This document shows, piece by piece, positions 60,743 through 64,000 of a stretch of 64,000 nucleotides of DNA. The position numbers and the translations under genes were made by a program. The stretch's first letter is position 1, and every line of letters begins with the position of its first letter. The notes beneath the pieces were generated by a model. That model saw nothing but the letters and a program-made list of their open reading frames with translations, made no database searches and was not told the DNA's origin. This DNA comes from Pelobates cultripes (lineage: Eukaryota; Chordata; Amphibia; Anura; Pelobatidae), in NCBI GenBank assembly GCA_933207985.1, contig OW240921.1:108862542-108926541 (forward strand), given 5' to 3'.

Positions 60743-60822
60743 TTAACCCCTTAAGGACCAAACTTCTGGAATAAAAGGGAATCATGACATGTCACACATG
60801 TCATGTGTCCTTAAGGGGTTAA
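60743..60822. mobile_element. 80-bp palindromic MITE, second copy
   Basis: Inverted relative to 7483-7562 and about 96% identical by eye; bounded by TTAACCCCTTAAGGAC and its complement. The two copies let the family consensus length be fixed at 80 bp. Confidence 0.85.
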
Positions 60823-62568
60823 GCCCAGTTACCTAAAGTGCCAAAGCACCCCATAACCCTAAGGCCCCGTAAAGGTGCAATGTTGGGCTCACTGCACCAC
60901 CTCACGTATCCCTTATAATAAAGCATCTGTTTTGCCCGCAACTTTGTGACACTGCTCTTACGCCACAGCCGTGGCAATATTGCATTACCCTTCTCAACAG
61001 CAAGCTGGTTTTTTTAATGGCGGCATTTTATAAAGTGAGTCGAAAGCAGGTGGATAGCAAGTGTAGCAGAAGCCTAAAGCCAATCCTAAAAAGTACAAAA
61101 AGATTAACCTGCAGAATTGTATCAACCAGTTTGGGAGAACAGTGACGGAGCACTGCAACCTGTTAGACCGAAGTTGAAATAGTATCTGATGGCCACTTCC
61201 ATGCATTGCTAGTATGCAGCCCGATTTAGATTACATGGAAAAAGTTCACAGATCTAAAGCACGCTGATTGTGTTTAAAAGTCTGTCTCCAATCACTTTCC
61301 ATATTAAATTACAGGATCTGTCTCTAGTTCAAGAATTCTGGTTTTGCTTACCTTGGGAGAATCATGTATCCAGTGATCTCTGGGTCCAGAATGACATGGC
61401 GGCAGACATAAATATTTTATTGAATTCATTAGACTCCCTCTCTATCCCCGAGTTGTGCTTTTTTTTTATATGTTTAATTATTTTTATTTTTTTTAATTAA
61501 CCTAATGGTAATCTTTCATCATAACGGTTCGTATTGATTTATGAACTGTCCATGATAGTACGATATAGATTATATTGCGTTAGTACATTATTATATTATA
61601 GATATATATTACCCTCTCTGGTTTTGCTGCCGTCAGCAGGGATATGCCAGTGATTCCTCTGTGGTCGATTTTGCTTGTTCCCACACTTTAACCCCATAAT
61701 ATCTCATGTGAATGTAAGATAGGCAAAGTATAGCAGTAACTTGTCCTTGGCTCATGAAGTATAGGTTTATCCGAATTACTGTTTGTATGTGACTGCCAGT
61801 GCAGCGTGTATGTGCAGGTGTGTGCGTGTGCGTGTGTGGGATGGGAGACTTTATTGTAGCAACTGAGAGGGTTATTCAAAGTGATTTCAGGAGGAATTTT
61901 AAATTTTAGGTAATTTCCAGTGGGTGAATTGGAAAAAACCTGCTAGTCAGCTGTATTTCCAGTTTAGATATTTTTGCCTAAATTTTGAAATTTCCTTTAA
62001 ATTCCAAACCATTCCAACTATAGTCACTAACCGGGCCGGATTAACATAGGGGCTCATGAAGCTGAAGCTCCGGGTTCATGCCTATAAAATAGAACCATTG
62101 ATTCAAAAATATTTTTTTTCTACTACTTTTCAAATGCTCTTGCTTTGTGCAGAGGGAATGAAGTATGGGGACTTAGAAAAGATGTACAGGAATAAAACCT
62201 GTGTGGACTGGCAGTCTACAAATTAATTATGGTAAAGCTAACTTTGCACACTGCTCTTGTTGCCCTGGTCTCTCTAAGACTGTGGCATGTCCTCTTTCTT
62301 CTACACTCACTACATCCACCTTTTCTTTGCCCCAGACAGAATATCAGGATCTTCTGCATGCTAGTAAGTAGGGAAGGAGTGGACAAGTGAGTGCTGCGGA
62401 GTGAGCACATTATTAGACACGTTCAAGCCAAGCAAAGGGTGCTGAAACAGCGCTGTCTGCATAGTCCACAGTTAGTTCGCCGGCTTGCATGATTGGCAGG
62501 TAGCCTAGAATTCATTTACACCAGATTTACATTCTAGTTCTTCGGACAGACCTGCACACCTCTCTGGG
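60823..62568. other. non-coding, nothing recognised
   Basis: Unique-looking. Open frames of 60-76 residues have no features. Confidence 0.5.
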
Positions 62569-63060
62569 CAGTAGTGGCGTCTCCAGGATTCATATTTAGG
62601 GGGGGCACATAAGGAGCCAGGGACAAATTTAGGGGGGCACTTATAAAACGTGTATATATGTGTGTGTGTGTGTGTGTATGTATATATGTATACACACATG
62701 CATACACAGGGCTCAACAAATGCCAGGCGCCAGGTCGCCTAGATATTTCGGCCTGGCGCCTGGCATTTGTCAGCCCTTTACTAAGCCGCGCAGGAAACAT
62801 TAAAGCAGGCCGCTGCGGGAAGCATGGTGAGGGAGCAGTAACCTTCCTGCAGTTCCTCTCTGCTCCCGTGTGCTCTGTTTATTGACATGACGTCACTCCG
62901 GCCCTAACATCACTACAGAGAGCGCGCAGAGGAGCGGCGAGAAACTGCAGGAAGATTGAGAGGAGACACACTGGGCACCAGGGAAAGATCCATTCAGCTC
63001 TCCCAAAGGTAGAGGCTGGGTAGATTTAAACTAAAATAAAAATAGCAATTTGTGAGTGTG
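62569..63060. mobile_element. TE debris with a perfect 19-bp hairpin
   Basis: 62569 begins CAGTAGTGGCGTCTCCAGGA, a transposon-like end. (TG)n/(TA)n lies at 62650-62700. At 62707 a second CAGGGCTCAAC end starts, and 62716-62734 pairs perfectly with 62752-62770 across a 17-nt loop. The following GC-richer part (62780-63010) parallels 24410-24650 of the hAT element (GTGAGGGAGCAGTRA, CTCCGG, CATCACTAC, CTCC.AAAGGTAG), so it is probably a related hAT-type element. Confidence 0.6.
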
Positions 63061-63130
63061 TGAGAAAATGTGTGTCTTTATTCTGTGTGTCTCAGTCAGA
63101 GAGTGTGTGCCTGTCACTGTATGAAATGCT

Positions 63131-64000
63131 ATACAATGCTCTGCCACTTCTATCTAGATACTTTGCAGTGCTCTGCCACTTCGATCTAGATACTTTGCAA
63201 TGCTCTGGCACTTCTCTCTAAATACTTTGCAATGCTCTGCCACTTCTATATAGATACTGTGCACTGCTCTGCCACTTCTATCTAGATATTATGCAGTGCT
63301 CTGCCACTTCTATATAGATACTGTGCAGTGCTCTGCCACTTCTATCTAGATATTATGCAGTGCTCTGCCACTTCTATATAGATACTGTGCACTGCTCTGC
63401 CACTTCTATCTAGATATTATGCAGTGCTCTGCCACTTCTATCTAGATATTATGCAGTGCTCTGCCACTTCTATCTAGATACTTTGCAGTGCTCTTCCACT
63501 TCTATCTAGATATTATGCAGTGCTCTGCCACTTTTATCTAGATACTGTGCAGTGCTCTGCCATTTCTATCTAGATACTGTGCAGTGTTCTGCCACTTCTA
63601 TCTAGATATTATGCAGTGCTCTGCCACTTTTATCTAGATACTGTGCAGTGCTCTGCCATTTCTATCTAGATATTATGCAGTGCTCTGCCACTTCTATCTA
63701 GATATTATGCAGTGCTCTGCCACTTTTATCTAGATACTTTGCAGTGCTCTGCCACTTCTATCTAGATATTATGCAGTGCTCTGCCACTTTTATCTAGATA
63801 CTGTGCAGTGCTCTGCCATCTCTATCTAGATACTGTGCAGTGCTCTGCCACTTCTATCTAGATACTGTGCAGTGCTCTGCCATTTCTATCTAGATATTAT
63901 GCAGTGCTCTGCCACTTTTATCTATATACTGTGCAGTGCTCTGCCATTTTTATCTAGATACTGTGCAAATCTCTGCCACTTCTATATAGATACTGTGCAG
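63131..64000. repeat. 32-bp minisatellite, about 27 units, runs off the window
   Basis: The unit is close to GCAGTGCTCTGCCACTTC followed by TATCTAGATACTGT, 32 bp by spacing of CTCTGCCAC at 63139 and 63171. Units differ mainly at ACTGT/ATTAT/ACTTT and CCACTTC/CCATTTC. The array continues past 64000, so its full size is unknown. No coding frame is supported. Confidence 0.93.

Overview
The window is non-coding, repeat-rich vertebrate nuclear DNA, most likely from an anuran amphibian. No bacterial-style operons and no host protein-coding gene can be supported. The amphibian call is an inference from the repeats: several elements bounded by TTAA with a TTAAAGG-type end (the T2/Kolobok-like MITE style known from Xenopus), a pair of 80-bp TTAACCCCTTAAGGAC palindromic MITEs, L2-type LINE tails, a Tx1-like LINE end and a tyrosine-recombinase retrotransposon. 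The species cannot be named from what I see.

Layout. 1-16.4 kb: AT-rich unique-looking sequence with microsatellites, two small MITEs and a 0.6-kb TNTC tetranucleotide array at 12.8-13.4 kb. 16.4-23.0 kb: a complete, young-looking Ngaro-type tyrosine-recombinase retrotransposon on the minus strand. It has split direct repeats, a gag split over two frames, and intact reverse transcriptase-RNase H, tyrosine recombinase and SGNH-hydrolase-like ORFs. 23.0-36 kb: unique sequence with hAT-type non-autonomous elements; the best is 24350-25626, with a perfect 8-bp target duplication. 36.0-39.8 kb: a tRNA-headed SINE with an L2-like tail, a short L2 tail, and a 2-kb decayed L2-type LINE. 41,989-44,422: a very young non-autonomous Ty3/gypsy-like LTR element with a 5-bp target duplication, 609-bp LTRs differing at one base that I could see, and an intact Gag-only ORF. 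44.4-62.6 kb: unique sequence with T2-like MITEs, LINE 3' ends (one CR1/Rex-like, one Tx1-like, one L2), a long inverted repeat and further hAT/MITE copies. 63.13-64.0 kb: a 32-bp-unit minisatellite that runs off the end of the window.

How the genes work together. The only protein-coding logic is that of mobile elements. In the Ngaro-type element the Gag, RT-RNase H and recombinase together would copy the RNA and integrate a circular DNA intermediate; the role of the extra SGNH hydrolase is unknown. The Gag-only LTR element has no pol and must use enzymes from a relative elsewhere. Several blocks of the unique sequence look like conserved non-coding (enhancer-like) DNA by composition and homeobox-type motifs, but only alignment can test that.
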